A DNA stretch of 64,000 nt from Hymenopus coronatus. Taxonomy: Eukaryota; Arthropoda; Insecta; Mantodea; Hymenopodidae. The notes beneath the pieces are model-generated. The model was not told the origin of the DNA. It saw only the letters and a list, made by a program, of their open reading frames with translations, and did no database searches. The position numbers and the translations under genes were made by a program. Positions within the stretch are counted from its first letter, which is position 1, and each line of letters starts with the position of its first letter. This document shows, one piece after another, positions 1-11,068 of the stretch. The stretch spans positions 10,098,501 to 10,162,500 of the forward strand of contig CM060887.1 in assembly GCA_030762935.1 (NCBI GenBank), written 5' to 3'.

Positions 1-24
1 ATACCCTATTTTACTCAAAATAGG

Positions 25-247
25 GTAGCCATTTTTGAGAACATTTTAAATTTTCGAAAATATTTCCAAGTAAAGGGTAGTTTGGCGTGGGGTAATTTTC
101 TTCAACATTTCCGTGTCACATACTTGGAAGATACTAAAATTATATACTAAGTTCGGTATTTTACCGACTTTTCGTTCATGAGGAAATCGAAAAGCAATAC
201 CTTCTCTATACACCATGTACATAGTACCTACGTCTAGAGGAAGTAAA
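25..247 (-). mobile_element. Family H, 5'-end fragment
   Basis: Starts inside the element (GCCATTTTTGAG block) and runs to the left-end palindrome and subterminal repeat at 205-247. The microsatellite block and the segment next to it are missing: the sequence jumps from the TTTCGTT block to the terminal palindrome. Diverged copy. Confidence 0.7.
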
Positions 248-248
248 A

Positions 249-710
249 CTTGATTTTTTGTTGTTGTGATTTTTCATTAAATTTCAGTCATAGAACATAG
301 CATACAGGTGAAAATCATGGCAGGAGTCAGCGAAAAGACCCCGTCTTAGGAAAAATATTTCCGGCGTATTTTTAATGTCTTTGAGTGTACAGTACTGCAA
401 GTTATCAGTTGGTAAACTTACCTGGTTCTCGGCGAGGTCGGTGAGACTGAGGTTGTGCACCAGATTCCTGCAACAGACAGAGAAACAAAGCGGCATCAAT
501 TATCGGCTCGATCAGTCCTGCACTGCAATAACAAAGTTACACACAAGCAAAAACCTGATGTGATTACACGGGCCATCTATTTCCTACGGACGTGTTTAAT
601 CGACACAGAAAAGAACAGGGATTGCTGCGTCTTCCAGACCACACCCAACTCGCATAATGAAGCCCATTTCCTGGCACACAAGGTGACCCTCCACACAAAC
701 ATTCCCTGGT
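249..710. other. Unassigned spacer
   Basis: About 460 bp with no repeat family I recognise. Overlapping short reading frames exist on both strands but none shows a domain, and base composition is ordinary. Confidence 0.4.
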
Positions 711-716
711 TAAAAA

Positions 717-1659
717 TCTCATGTGTTCCATTCACATGACTTTCTTTACATCTCTGCAACAAATTATTGTTAAAAAGCTTAGGCCTCTATTTACTTCATG
801 CTGATCGAGAAAAATTAGCACAAATGGTCTTATTACTTGCTTCCTTTCAAGTATAAGGGAAATAAGGGAGTACCATAGGTTAAAGTGACACCTGAAATAT
901 ATGTTTTAAGGTCCCATTTACCTAAAAAAAAATAATTTTCAGAAAAAAATATCCGCGTGTGTGTGTGTGTGTCTGAACACGATATCTGAAAAACGAAAAG
1001 TCGGTAAAATACCAAACTAGGCATTTAAGTTTAATATCTTCCAGGGAGGCGACACGAAGAGTTTGAAAAAAATCCCTCACACCTAACTACCCTTTACATG
1101 GAACTTTTTTCGAAAATGTTGATTTTCTCAAAATGGCTCTTACGCTTTTGATTAAAATATCGTATATTAAAGATTTTAACCTGGCAAATAAAATGTTTAT
1201 TGTAAATTATCTGGGAATAGCCTCTGAAGACTACTTTATTCTGGATGATTTTTTACGGTATTTTGTATAACTGGCAACCCGCAAGAGATATACAAAAATT
1301 TGCTCAACAGAAATTATAGAGCTTGTTAAATTACACAATTTATGTTATACACAATTTTTTCATTTACTGGATAGTTTTTGAGATATTCATTGTTATTGAT
1401 TTCAGCTTTGAAAAAACTTACTTTTCTCATACAGGAATTTGTCAACTCGTGTCCATACAAACAAAGGAACATCAGTCACATAGCAACCAGCTTTTGACTG
1501 CCACTTTAACTTATTTCGGTTCTACTTACAAGGAAACAAGTAATAAGACTATTTCTGCTAACTTTTCTCAATTGGTATGAAGTAAATAGAAGTATAAGCC
1601 TTTTAACAATAATTTTTTGCAGAGATGTAGAGAAAGTCATGTGAATGGAACACATCAGA
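717..1659. mobile_element. Family H inverted dimer (two 3' ends outward)
   Basis: Bases 717-889 read as a minus-strand 3' end (hairpin, subterminal repeat, through GGTTAAAGTGA). At about 890 the sequence switches to a plus-strand copy, starting in the CCGGAAATATATG block and continuing through the GT run to a complete plus 3' end at 1659. Both outer ends are therefore 3' hairpin ends and both 5' termini are missing. Confidence 0.8.
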
Positions 1660-2105
1660 TTTTTTTCTCTCTTAAGCCACTCCGTAATAATGTACATTTA
1701 TTTGTGCATAGAAAATTATTATATTTGCAAAATGAAATACACAATACTGTCGTAAAAACTCTAGAATTATCATACTCCTTTTTCAGGTTAAACGGAATAA
1801 CACGGTTACATTGGCAGCTTGTACACGAGCTTCAATCAAAACCAAGTCCTTTAATAATGCATATGTGCAAACAATACTTCCAAATGGAAACGCGGGATAA
1901 TGAAATTTCGGTAAACAAGTGAAATTAAGTGGTCAGAGGAGAATTGATATAACGCAGAATGATAAACGCAATGCACAATTAAAGCCATGCCAATGCAGTG
2001 GTGAAAATAGGCTGTTATAACGCAATGCGACATTTACAATACTCGACGTAGCCAAAATGTCAAAAGTTGTTATTTTTCACATCAAACAGCATTTGTGCAC
2101 GAATT
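1660..2105. other. Unassigned spacer
   Basis: AT-rich sequence. The short plus-strand reading frame that crosses into it begins inside the preceding H copy and shows no domain. No repeat family recognised. Confidence 0.4.
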
Positions 2106-2109
2106 TATT

Positions 2110-2541
2110 ACCTTCTCTAGCGGATATGCACAATCTACATAGTGTATAGAGAAGGTATTACATTCCACCCAAAATTCTATACCAAGATTTCACCGGAAAC
2201 ACATTTTGAGTCTGTGGATAGCATAGCTCAAAAACGGAAAGACGTTAAATAACAAACTTGGTATTTATGTTAGACATAAATACGAAGATCCAAGAATGCA
2301 AGACTCCCTTTACTGTGGAAGATTTTTTTAAATTTTTTGTTTTTCTAAAACATTCTCTCGTGATTTTGATTATAATACATTATATTTAAGATATTTTTAT
2401 GGCAAACGAAAAGTATATGTGGAATTTCCTGGGAATAGCCTGTCAAGACCTCTTCATAATGGGTGACTTTTGTATAACTAGCAAACTGTAAGACAGAGAC
2501 AAAATATGTGTTTTATTCACATGCCTTTCTCTATAACAAAT
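2110..2541. mobile_element. Family H, diverged plus copy ending in an inverted 3' stub
   Basis: Plus-strand 5' palindrome and body at 2110-2500, without the microsatellite, strongly diverged and stopping in the GTAAGA/GACAAA block. About 40 bp of minus-strand 3' terminus (TTATTCACATG and the CTTTCTCTA motif) follow at 2501-2541. Another mixed-orientation copy. Confidence 0.65.
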
Positions 2542-2886
2542 TATTTTTTTTTTATTTATATTTATTTTTAGTCGTTTTGACTCGTAAGAGTGTTATCACG
2601 ACTGAAACACTGATACATTGTGATAACAATAATTATTACAGGATGGTTATAAAGATACATTACAATATAATACAAGTTGTGCTAATTAACAAGTAACAAT
2701 GAATACAAAATTACTTCTTATGAAGTTAATATAGAGCAATATTAAACTGTACAGATATATTTAATTTTGATGATCTATAATATATTACTAACATTTTTGT
2801 GAACGAAAGCAAATAAACGCTGTGTTAATGTTTATTGCAATTTTAGATTAAACTGTAGATATTGATAGCTTTTAAGAACATATCAG
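2542..2886. other. AT-rich spacer
   Basis: Very AT-rich, with no gene and no recognised repeat. Contains TAATA-rich stretches and one AAATAAA-like motif near 2811. Confidence 0.35.
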
Positions 2887-2889
2887 TTT

Positions 2890-3772
2890 TACTGTCTCTT
2901 GCCCCGTATATACAAGATAGAGAAGTATTGCATTCCACTCAAAAATTCGATGTCGAGATTTCACCGGAAATACATGTTTTAGGACCCCCCGAATCCAAAA
3001 AAAGAATTTTCAGAAAAAGGTCCGAGTGTGTGTGTCTGTCAGTGTGACTGTAAACACGGTAACTCAAAAACGAAAAGTCAGTAAAATACCAAACTTGGTA
3101 TTTAAGTTTACTATCTTCCAGGGATGCGACACAAAGATTTTGAGAAAAATCCTCCCAACCCAAACTACCCTTTACATGGAACTTTTTACGAAAATTTTGT
3201 TTTTCTTAAAAATAGCTCCAACGATTTTGATTAAAATATCATATATTAAAGATGTTTACCTAAAAAATAAAATGTATATCTTGAATTTTCTGGGAATAGC
3301 TTCTGAAGACCTGTTTATTCTGGATGAATTTTGCTTAATTTGGCATAACTAGTAAACCGTAAGAGATAGACAAACACTTACTATACAAAAAATTTAGGTC
3401 TTGTTAAAATACACAAGTTATGTCATATGCATTTTTCTCGTGGAGCTTATCGTTTTCGAGGTATTCATTGTTATTAGTTTCAGTTGTGAAGTACTTATAC
3501 TTTTCTCAGACGGGAGTGTCCGTTTTTCTGTTGTTCTACTCGTGGCCAAGAAAAGAAGCGAATTGTAATAACAATCGCGTAACGACAGCTTTTAAAACAT
3601 TTGTCTATCGATTTAGCCTAATGTATTCCCTTATTTTCTTCCTACTTATAATGAACTAAATAATAAGTACATTGTGCTGAATACCTCGATTAACAAGGTG
3701 CAGAAAGAAGAAGAATCTTATGTAAGAAGTTTGCAGAACGGCTAGAGAAAGTCATGTGAGTGTATCATCAGA
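2890..3772 (+). mobile_element. Family H, full length, subfamily B
   Basis: Complete 883-bp copy. The 5' terminus is of the B kind (GCCCCGTATATAC where A has CACGTACTATG). Short GT run near 3028. The 3' third differs from subfamily A (CTCGTGGCCAAGAAAAGAAG block; GCTAGAGAAAGT subterminal repeat; GTGAGTGTA hairpin loop). The shared 5' two thirds and distinct 3' third suggest exchange between subfamilies. Confidence 0.8.
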
Positions 3773-3777
3773 TTTTT

Positions 3778-4027
3778 ATAGATGGTTTCATTATTTAGTA
3801 CTTTTATATCACCAGTGATTTTGTACTTTTTCCTCCGGGGGTTATAACGGCGGCATTCTGAAAGTATGTGAGACACAGTCAGTGGAGTATTGCAAGTTGT
3901 ACACTGAGGTTGGGCATCTCTGGTGTTCAAGTAGGCATGGGTCATTGCTGTGTGGCCAATTCTCAGACGAGTGATAATGGTTTGATGTTTCCTATTTAGG
4001 TTTTTAAAACAGCAAACAGCAGTGGAG
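3778..4027 (-). pseudogene. Non-LTR retrotransposon (jockey-like) C-terminal fragment
   Basis: The minus strand encodes RLRIGHTAMTHAYLNTRD, then CTTCNTPLTVSHIL-EC with following basic residues. This is the typical C-terminal region of jockey/R1-type LINE polyproteins: an RxRxGHT motif followed by a C-x2-C...H...C finger (CTTC...H...C). It corresponds to the end of the RNase H-like or tail region. The frame opens around 4010 and runs to about 3745, past the junction with the neighbouring H copy. It is bounded directly by an H 3' end on one side and a truncated H copy on the other, so it is a small remnant. The family is clear; the clade (jockey, R1 or LOA) is uncertain. Confidence 0.75.
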
Positions 4028-4773
4028 TAACAAATTATTGTTAAAAAGCTTATGCTTCCTTTTACTTCATGCTATTTGAGAAAAAAGTATCAGAAATAGT
4101 CTTATTTCTTGCTTCCTTGTAAGTAGAAGCGAAATAAGGGAGTACCATAGGTTAAAGTGATAGTCAAAAGCTGGTTGCTATGTGACTGAAGTTCCTTTGT
4201 GTGGACAGCAGTTAGCAAATTCCTGTATGAGAAAAATATAAGTAACATAAATTGTGACTTTAACGAGCTCTACATTTTTTGTTAATAACTTTTCTCTCTC
4301 TCTTACAGTTTGCCAGTTATATAAACTTCCGTGAAATTCACCCAGAATAAAGTTATCTTCAGAGGATATTCCCAGAAAATTCAAGATATACATTTTATTT
4401 GTACGGTATATATTTTTAATATACGACATTTCAGTCAAATTTGCTACATCCATTTTTGACAAAATCAAAATTATCGAAAATTTGTCCATGTAAAGGTTAG
4501 TTGGGGGTGGGGGGATTTTGAGGAAGATCTTCCTGTCGCATCCTTGAAAGATTCCAAACTTAAATACCAAGTTTGGTAACTAACGGTATTTTCGTTTTTG
4601 AGCTATGGTGTCCACAGTCACACACTCACTCAGATACACACGGATGTTTCCCCAAAAATGCTTTTTTTGGGGGGGATTCAGGGGAACCCAAAATATGTAT
4701 TTCCAGTGAAATTTTTGATTGTATTACGATACCTTCTCTATACATTATGTACAGAGTACATGTAGAGAAAGTA
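4028..4773 (-). mobile_element. Family H, minus copy lacking the 3' terminal hairpin
   Basis: Begins at CAAATTATTG, about 50 bp inside the 3' end, directly at the LINE remnant, and runs to the 5' palindrome at 4733-4773. The 5'-proximal block carries a nine-G run at 4671-4679. Several internal gaps in the FTCA/AACTCC region. Confidence 0.8.
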
Positions 4774-4774
4774 A

Positions 4775-5440
4775 AGCACTTACTACACAAAAATGTAAAT
4801 TTCATTAAAATACACAATTAATGCCAAGTTTGGTATTTTACCGAATTTTCGTTTTTGTGTTATCGTGTTCACAGACACATGGACACACACGGACCTTTTT
4901 CTGAAAATACTTTTATTGGATACAGGGGACCCTCAAACATATATTTCCGGTGAAATCTCGGTATTGAATTTTTGGGTGGAGTGCAATACCTTCTCTATAC
5001 ACAATGTATATAGTACGTATAGAGAAAATAAAAATGGCTGTAACGATTTTGATTAAAATAGCGATATTAAAGATATCCACATGATAAATAGAACGTATAT
5101 TTTGAATTTTCTGGGAATAGCCTCTGAAGAACTCTTTATTCTGGATGAGTTTTGCACAATTTGGCATGACGGTTAAACCAAATATGATTACTCTACATGC
5201 AAATGGTGCTTCAATATTTTTTGTTTGTAATTATTTATATATTGGACGAGAAAAATATTATGGTTCCTATAAATTTTATTACACATGCATAGTAAGTGTA
5301 GTAATTTTATTTTTAGTTATAAACAAAGTTTTACTACAAAAAAAATAGATCTCATTAAAAAACATAATTTACGTCATATACGCTTTCTCTGAGATACTCC
5401 TTGTTACTTGCAACTACTTAAAAGTTTCTCAAACGGGAAG
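4775..5440. mobile_element. Family H mosaic of four pieces in alternating orientation
   Basis: Pieces: plus 4777-4822 (ACACAAAAATGTA block), minus 4823-5030 (5' terminal part with palindrome at 4991-5027), plus 5031-5180 (middle block), then about 140 bp of unrelated AT-rich sequence, then plus 5323-5440 (continuation of the same block). The last two pieces could be one copy split by an unidentified 140-bp insertion. Confidence 0.65.
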
Positions 5441-5465
5441 TGATATTTTGTTTCATCTCCCTTTT

Positions 5466-6327
5466 TACTTTCTCTACACGTACTATGTACATGGTGTAAA
5501 GAGAAGGTATTGTACTCCACCCAAAAATTCGATATCGAGATTCCACTGCAAATATATGTTTTTGTTTGCCCATGAATTCAAAAATAGCATTTTCACAAAA
5601 AAGGACTGCGTGTGTGTGTGTATGTGTCCGTGTGTCAATGTGTTTGTGAACACGATAACTCAAAAAACGAAAAGTCGGTAAAATACCTAACTTTGTATTT
5701 AAAGTTACGTATCTTTCAGGGATGCGACACAAAGATTTGGAGAAAAACCTCCCCAACGCAAACTAACCTTTTTTTTCGTAAATTTTGATTTTCACAAAAA
5801 TTGCTCTAACGATTTTGATCAAAATATCGTATATTAAAGATATTTACCTGACAAATAAAATGTATATCTTGAATATTCTAGAAATAGCTACTTTATTCTG
5901 GATCAATTTTACGGAATTTTGTATAACTGTTTAACCGTAAGAGATGGACAAAAACTTATCACACAAAAAATGTAGACCACTTTAAGACACACATTTTATG
6001 TTATATGCATTTTATTCGTAGAGTTGGTCGTTTTTGACATATTCCTAAATTTTGGTTTCAGCTTTAAAAACCATACTTTACTCACACAAGACTTTGTCAG
6101 CTCCTATTCATACAAAGAAAGGAACTTAAGTCACATAGCAACCAGATTTTGATTATCACTTTAACCTATGGTTCTCCCTTATTTCTCTTCTACTTACAAG
6201 GAAGCAAGTAGTAAGACTATTTCTGTTAATTTTTCTGAATTAGCATGAAGCAAATAGAAGCATAAGCTTTTTAACAATAATTTGTTGCAGATATGTAGAG
6301 AAAGTCATGTGATTGGAACACATCAGA
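5466..6327 (+). mobile_element. Family H, full length, subfamily A
   Basis: 862 bp. Starts TACTTTCTCTACACG, with a 5' palindrome, GT-rich run near 5610-5650, the middle block shortened near 5880, and 3' hairpin at 6305-6327 (loop GATTGGA instead of GAATGGA). Confidence 0.85.
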
Positions 6328-6603
6328 TCTTTATGAGTCAGAATCACAAGTTAATAGTTTTTCCTTATACCTATATCTATTTGTTAGATTGGTTTAAATG
6401 TAGCCTTTATCGTTAGAATGTATTACGCAAAACTATTATGCTTCACTGAGTTTTAAAGAGTTAAATTTTTTGTACTGCTAATGGAGAACAAAGATAGCAG
6501 TACATTAGTGCTTTGTCATTTGTTTCAATTTGGTTAAGTGCCAATGCTGGCTGGGTCAACGGTTTGTGATAGGTCAAACCAACTCGGAGCTTACACTGAA
6601 AAA
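6328..6603. other. Unassigned spacer
   Basis: Single-copy-looking sequence within this window; no gene recognised. Confidence 0.35.
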
Positions 6604-6607
6604 AAAT

Positions 6608-7307
6608 CTGATGTGTTCCATTCACATGACTTTCTCTACATCTCTGCAACAAATTATTGATAAAAAGCTTATGCTTCTATTTACTTAATGCTAATCGACA
6701 AAACAAATAGCAGAAATAATCTTATTACTTGCTTCCTTGTAAGTAGAAGCGAAATAAGGGAGTACCATAGGTTAAAGTGACAGTCAAAAGCTGGTTGCTA
6801 TGTGACTGAAGTTCCTTTGCTTGTATGGACAGCAGTTGACAAATTCCTGTATAAGAAAAATATGTTTTTTGTAGCTGAAACCAAAAACAAGGAATACCTA
6901 AAAAACAATCAACTGCACGAAAAAATGTATATAACATAAATTGTGTGTTTTAAAGTGCTCTACATTTGTTGTGTGGTAGTTTTTGTCCATCTCTTACGGT
7001 TTAGCAGTTATGCAAAATTCCGGAAAACTGACCCAAAATATAGTAGTCTTCAGAGACTATTCCCAGAAAATTCAAAATATGCATTTTATTTGTCAGGTAA
7101 ATATCTGTAATATACGATATTTTAATCAAAATCGTTACATCCATTTTTGAGAAAATCAAATTTTTCGAAAAAAGTTCCATGTAAAGGGTAGTAAGGGATG
7201 GGGGGATTTTCTTGAAAATCTGCGTGTCGCATCTTTGGAAGATACCAAACTTAAATACCAAGTTTGGTATTTAACGGATTTTTCATTTTTGAGCTATGCT
7301 GTCCACA

Positions 7308-7351
<44 letters not shown>

Positions 7352-7663
7352 TACATTTTTTTCCTGGAATTGATCGTTTTTGAGATATTCCTTGTTTTTG
7401 GATTTAGCTTTAAAAAACTCTCATACAGGAATGTGTCCAACTACTGTCCATACAAACAAAGGAACTTCAGTCACATATCAACCAGCTTTTGACTATCACT
7501 TTAACCTATGGCACTCCCTTATTTCACTTCTACTTACAAGGAAGCAAGTAATAAGACTATTTCTGCTAATTTTTTCTCGATTAGCATGAAGTAAATAGAA
7601 GCATAAGCTTTTTAACAATAATTTATTGCAGAGATGCAGAGAAAGTCATGTGAATGGTGCACA
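6608..7663. mobile_element. Family H inverted dimer joined at the CA microsatellite
   Basis: Minus-strand copy 6608-7346 runs from its 3' hairpin to the CA run (7309-7345). Directly after the CA run the sequence becomes the plus-strand 3' half (from the ACATTTTTTT/TGGAATTGATCG block) ending in a 3' hairpin at about 7663. Both outer ends are 3' ends. The junction coincides with the microsatellite. The 20-nt internal inverted repeat is perfect at 7253-7272. Confidence 0.85.
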
Positions 7664-7667
7664 AAAG

Positions 7668-7834
7668 ACAGGGGCGATGACACTGGTGATACGTGGATTG
7701 TAGATGGAGCACCGGTGGAATGCGATGGCGGAGGAAACCGGAGAAAACCTGCGCCGCTTTGTCCGCCACAAATTTGACATGTTGTCACTTGGGTTCGAGG
7801 CGAGTGGTCTAACCACTCAGCCACGGCGCGGCCC
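7668..7834 (-). mobile_element. SINE family S1, near full length
   Basis: Read on the minus strand it begins GGGCCGCGCCGTGGCTGAG with an A-box-like TGGCTGAGTGG, then a B-box-like GGGTTCGAGGC. The S1 body follows (GTTTTCTCCGG, CTCCGCCAT, CACCGGTGCTCC, CAGTGTCATCGCC). The tRNA-related head makes it a Pol III SINE. The 3' tail (GTTAAACACTA in other copies) is missing because it abuts the H dimer. Confidence 0.8.
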
Positions 7835-8300
7835 ATTTGGACACTGATTTTTGACTGTAAGAGGTCTTATACAAAAATCACAATATGGTGGTGCTTCTTT
7901 TGACAGTACATAGGGAAGTTTTTGTTTTGAATAAAGTTTTGCGTCGATAACTTTTGTTGTTATTTAGATAAGGGGGCTAGGTAGTCTGAACAACGGAAAT
8001 TAAACCTTTAAGTGAGTTGAATTGCCACTGCTCGTAAAGTACGCAATTGTTTGTCCATAAATTTGTGTGAATTATTCTATAAATCATGATAATTATTTCA
8101 AGTGGTTGGTTGCATTAATAGCTTATGTTGTTGAGTCTATAAAAAGCATTTCATACATCAGAAAAGTTATCAACCTTATCTTAAAAACATGTGAATACTA
8201 CTTGCAATTCATAATCACACATTTGTATGTATATTCTTAGTATAAGCAGCTGTCTATTAAACCTGAATCATTTAGCTGTGCTACAATTTGAAATTCAAAA
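7835..8300. other. Spacer with dispersed repeat R3 (7884-7975)
   Basis: Mostly unassigned. Bases 7884-7975 (ATGGTGGTGCTT ... CGATAACTTTTGTTGTTATT) match 10363-10490 and part of 37133-37212, so they are a piece of an unidentified repeat. No gene seen. Confidence 0.4.
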
Positions 8301-8303
8301 AAA

Positions 8304-9141
8304 TCTGATGTGTTCCATTCACATGACTTTTTCTACATTTCTGCAACAAATTATTCTATTTACTTCATCTAATCGAGAAAAAATTAGCAGAAATAGTCTT
8401 ATTACTTGCTTCCTTGTTAGTAGAAACGAAATAAGGGGATACCATAGGTTAAAGTGATAGTCAAAAGCTGGTTGCTATGTACTTTAAGATCCTTTGTCTG
8501 TATGGACACGAGTTCCTAAAGTCCTGAATGAGAAAAGTATAAGGTTTTTATAGCTAAAAAACAATCAACTCCACGAAAAAAATGTATATAGCATATATTG
8601 TGTGTTTTAAGGTGCTCTACATTTGTTGTGTGGTAAGTTTTTGTCAATCTCTTACGGTTTAGCAGTTATGCAAAATTTCGTAAAATTCCTCCAGAATAAA
8701 GTAGTCTTCAGAGGCTATTCCCAGAAAATTCAAGATGCACATTTTATTTGTCAGGTAAATATCTTTAATATGTGATATTTTAATCAAAATCGTTAAAGCC
8801 ATTTTTTAGAAAATAAAAATTGTCAAAAAAAAGTTCCCTGTAAAGGGTAGTTTGGGGTGGGGGGATTTTTCTCAAAATCTTCGTGTCGCATCCGTGGAAG
8901 ATACTAAACTTAAATACCAACTTTGGTATTTTACCGACTTTTCGTTTTTGAGTTAACGTGTTCACAGACACACGGACACGCTGACACCCGGACACACACA
9001 CGGACCTTTTTCTGAAAATAATTTTTTTGTATACAGGGGGACCTAAAACATATATTTCCGGTGAAATCTCGGTATCGAATTTGTTGGTGGAGTGCAATAC
9101 CTTGTCTATACACCATGTACATAGTACGTAGAGTGAAAGTA
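8304..9141 (-). mobile_element. Family H, full length
   Basis: 838 bp, from TCTGATGTGTTCC at 8304 to the subterminal repeat at 9141. The 5' subterminal repeat is damaged (GAGTGAAAGTA). Short CA-rich run at 8968-9002. Confidence 0.85.
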
Positions 9142-9534
9142 AAAAGTAAAAACGTGGAAAATTTACAACGTTGTTGCTTTCTTAATATGCTCAATAACAT
9201 CACGAGTGTGGTTCAGAAAGTTCAACAATGTGTTGTAGATATAAGTTAAAAAGTTTCAGCTTTCCAGCGCTCATACTTTGAGAAAAAAACACATAAGTAT
9301 CCAAAAATGCTATTTCGAGAAAACTGAATTTAGATAGATATGTTGTGAAAAGGGGCATTGCATAAAAGCTTTAAAGAAATGCAGACTAGCATTTAAATTA
9401 TATTTAAATTGATAATAATCCACTTGACCCTTCAAAAGTATATATTTTCTGAAACTAGAAATAATAGAGGTTTCATTACTGTCTAAAAGAAAAATTGTTA
9501 TTTTTTACCATTTCAAGGTACCTTATTCCTTTAA
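9142..9534. other. Unassigned spacer
   Basis: About 390 bp without a recognised gene or repeat. Confidence 0.35.
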
Positions 9535-9764
9535 TCCAAATCGTCTGTTACTTTCTGGATTCCTCTCATACAAACGGTTAAATGCTCTGCCTTTTGATTG
9601 GATGTGAAGTTAATGAAGTCAGAATAACATTTACCACAGATTTCTGATCAGGGTGCAATTTGGGTTGGTATACCTAATCTGGTGTGAAAATCCGTTTGGA
9701 GTATTAAATTTTGCTCCAACTGAAGATGATTTTACTTGGAAAGTAGGGAAGTACATTTAAAAAT
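9535..9764 (+). repeat. Dispersed repeats R3 (short) and R2
   Basis: Bases 9535-9570 match the ATCGTCTGTTACTTTCTGGA part of repeat R3. Bases 9571-9764 (CAAACGGTTAAAT ... GGAAGTACATTTAAAA) match 11441-11592 with gaps. The source element is unknown. The minus strand of both R2 copies gives a similar but broken reading frame. Confidence 0.6.
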
Positions 9765-9776
9765 ATCTGAAATATC

Positions 9777-10355
9777 AAGTTTTTCAAAGCTGAAACTAAA
9801 AGTAAGAAACATGTAGAAAACGATCAACTCCACGAAAAAAATGTATATAACATAAATTGTGCGTTTTAACGTGCTCTACAGTTTTTGTGTGGTAAGGATT
9901 TGTCCATCTCTAACGGTTTAGCAGTTATGCAAAATTTCGTAAAATTCATCCAGAATAAAGTAGTCTTCAGAGGTTATTCCCAGAAAAGTCAAGATATACA
10001 TTTTATTTGTCGGGTGAATACCTTGAATATAAGAGATTTTAATCAAAACCGTTAAAGCCATTTTCGAGAAAATCAAAATGTTCAAAATTTTTCCTATGTA
10101 GACGGTGGTTGGGGGTAGGGAGATGTTCTTGAAAATAGATACCAAACTTAAATACCAGATTTGGTATTTAACGGAATTTTCGTTTTTGAGCTATGCTGCC
10201 CACAGGCTTATAGACATTTTTTCTAAATATGCATTTTTGGGGGGGGATTTAGAGGTCCTGAAACACATATTTGCGGTGAAATCTCGGTATCGAATTTTTG
10301 GGTGCATTACAATACCTTCTCTATACACTATGTATATGGTACGTGTAGAGAAGGT
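9777..10355 (-). mobile_element. Family H, minus copy truncated at its 3' side
   Basis: Starts in the GTTTTTCAAAGCTGAAAC block and runs to a complete 5' palindrome (10318-10352). A run of eight G at 10241-10248 replaces part of the microsatellite region, and the CA run is missing. Confidence 0.8.
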
Positions 10356-10362
10356 AAAAATC

Positions 10363-10490
10363 ACATGGTGGTGCTTGTTTTGACACAAATAGGAATGTGT
10401 GAATTTTGAATTAAGTTTTGTGTCCATGACTTTCGTTATTATTTAGTTTTTCTAACTCGTCTGTTCCTTTCTGGACGGCTCTCGTACACA
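10363..10490 (+). repeat. Dispersed repeat R3
   Basis: ATGGTGGTGCTTGTTTTGAC through TTCGTTATTATTTAG to CTGTTCCTTTCTGGACGG. The same order of motifs occurs in part at 7884-7975, 9535-9570 and 37133-37212. Unidentified transposon remnant. Confidence 0.55.
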
Positions 10491-10583
10491 AGGCACAGAA
10501 AGAAACCGGCAGTGTCTTGTCCCGTACACCGCATTCCTTATCGTTTGTAGGGTACTTTATTACGTCATGTTTTTATTTTATTG

Positions 10584-10818
10584 GCTGATACTATCACCTT
10601 GCAGGCGAGTGTTCTGTATCGAACCAATATGCTGGGTTTGTCAACTCATTCGCTAATAGGAATAGCCACCTCCCTCAACTGGAAGTGAGGTTAGGTAACG
10701 TGTACTACAACAGTAAGCTACAACCTTCCCCAATTAGAGCGGCCAGCGGTTATCAGAAGACACGCCCTAGAAATGCCCCTACAGACAATCAGAAATTCGA
10801 TAACTATTACTATTTGTG
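10584..10818 (+). repeat. 235-bp direct duplication, copy 1
   Basis: From GCTGATACTATCACC to ACTATTTGTG. It matches 11198-11431 with only about ten differences, offset about 614 bp. Identity far above any other repeat pair here points to a recent duplication. It contains no recognised gene. Confidence 0.9.
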
Positions 10819-11068
10819 TACATAGCGGATGGAGAACGTATTTTGCTCCCCCAAAAGTTCTAATATGACTAATTATACTGTTAATATTTACCAAGGAAAG
10901 CGAGTATACCAAGTAACGTAACCTGTGATTAATTTTTGTATTGTTGTTGCTTTTGGTTTTTAAATAAATGTAATTCTAGCGTTAAAATGTTGCTGCACTT
11001 GCGAGAGTGACGATTTCAGGATTTTCTTACAGGCAGATTGGAGAAAATTATGTTGTGGCAGTTTTTTT
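10819..11068. other. Spacer between the direct duplicates
   Basis: Unassigned. Contains AAATAAATG near 10965 but no gene. Confidence 0.35.

Noticed and set aside
717..1659. Family H as an ordinary terminal-inverted-repeat DNA transposon
   Set aside because: The dimers look like that, but monomer ends are not symmetrical (a large palindrome on the left, a short hairpin outside the subterminal repeat on the right) and no 2-10 bp duplication was found.
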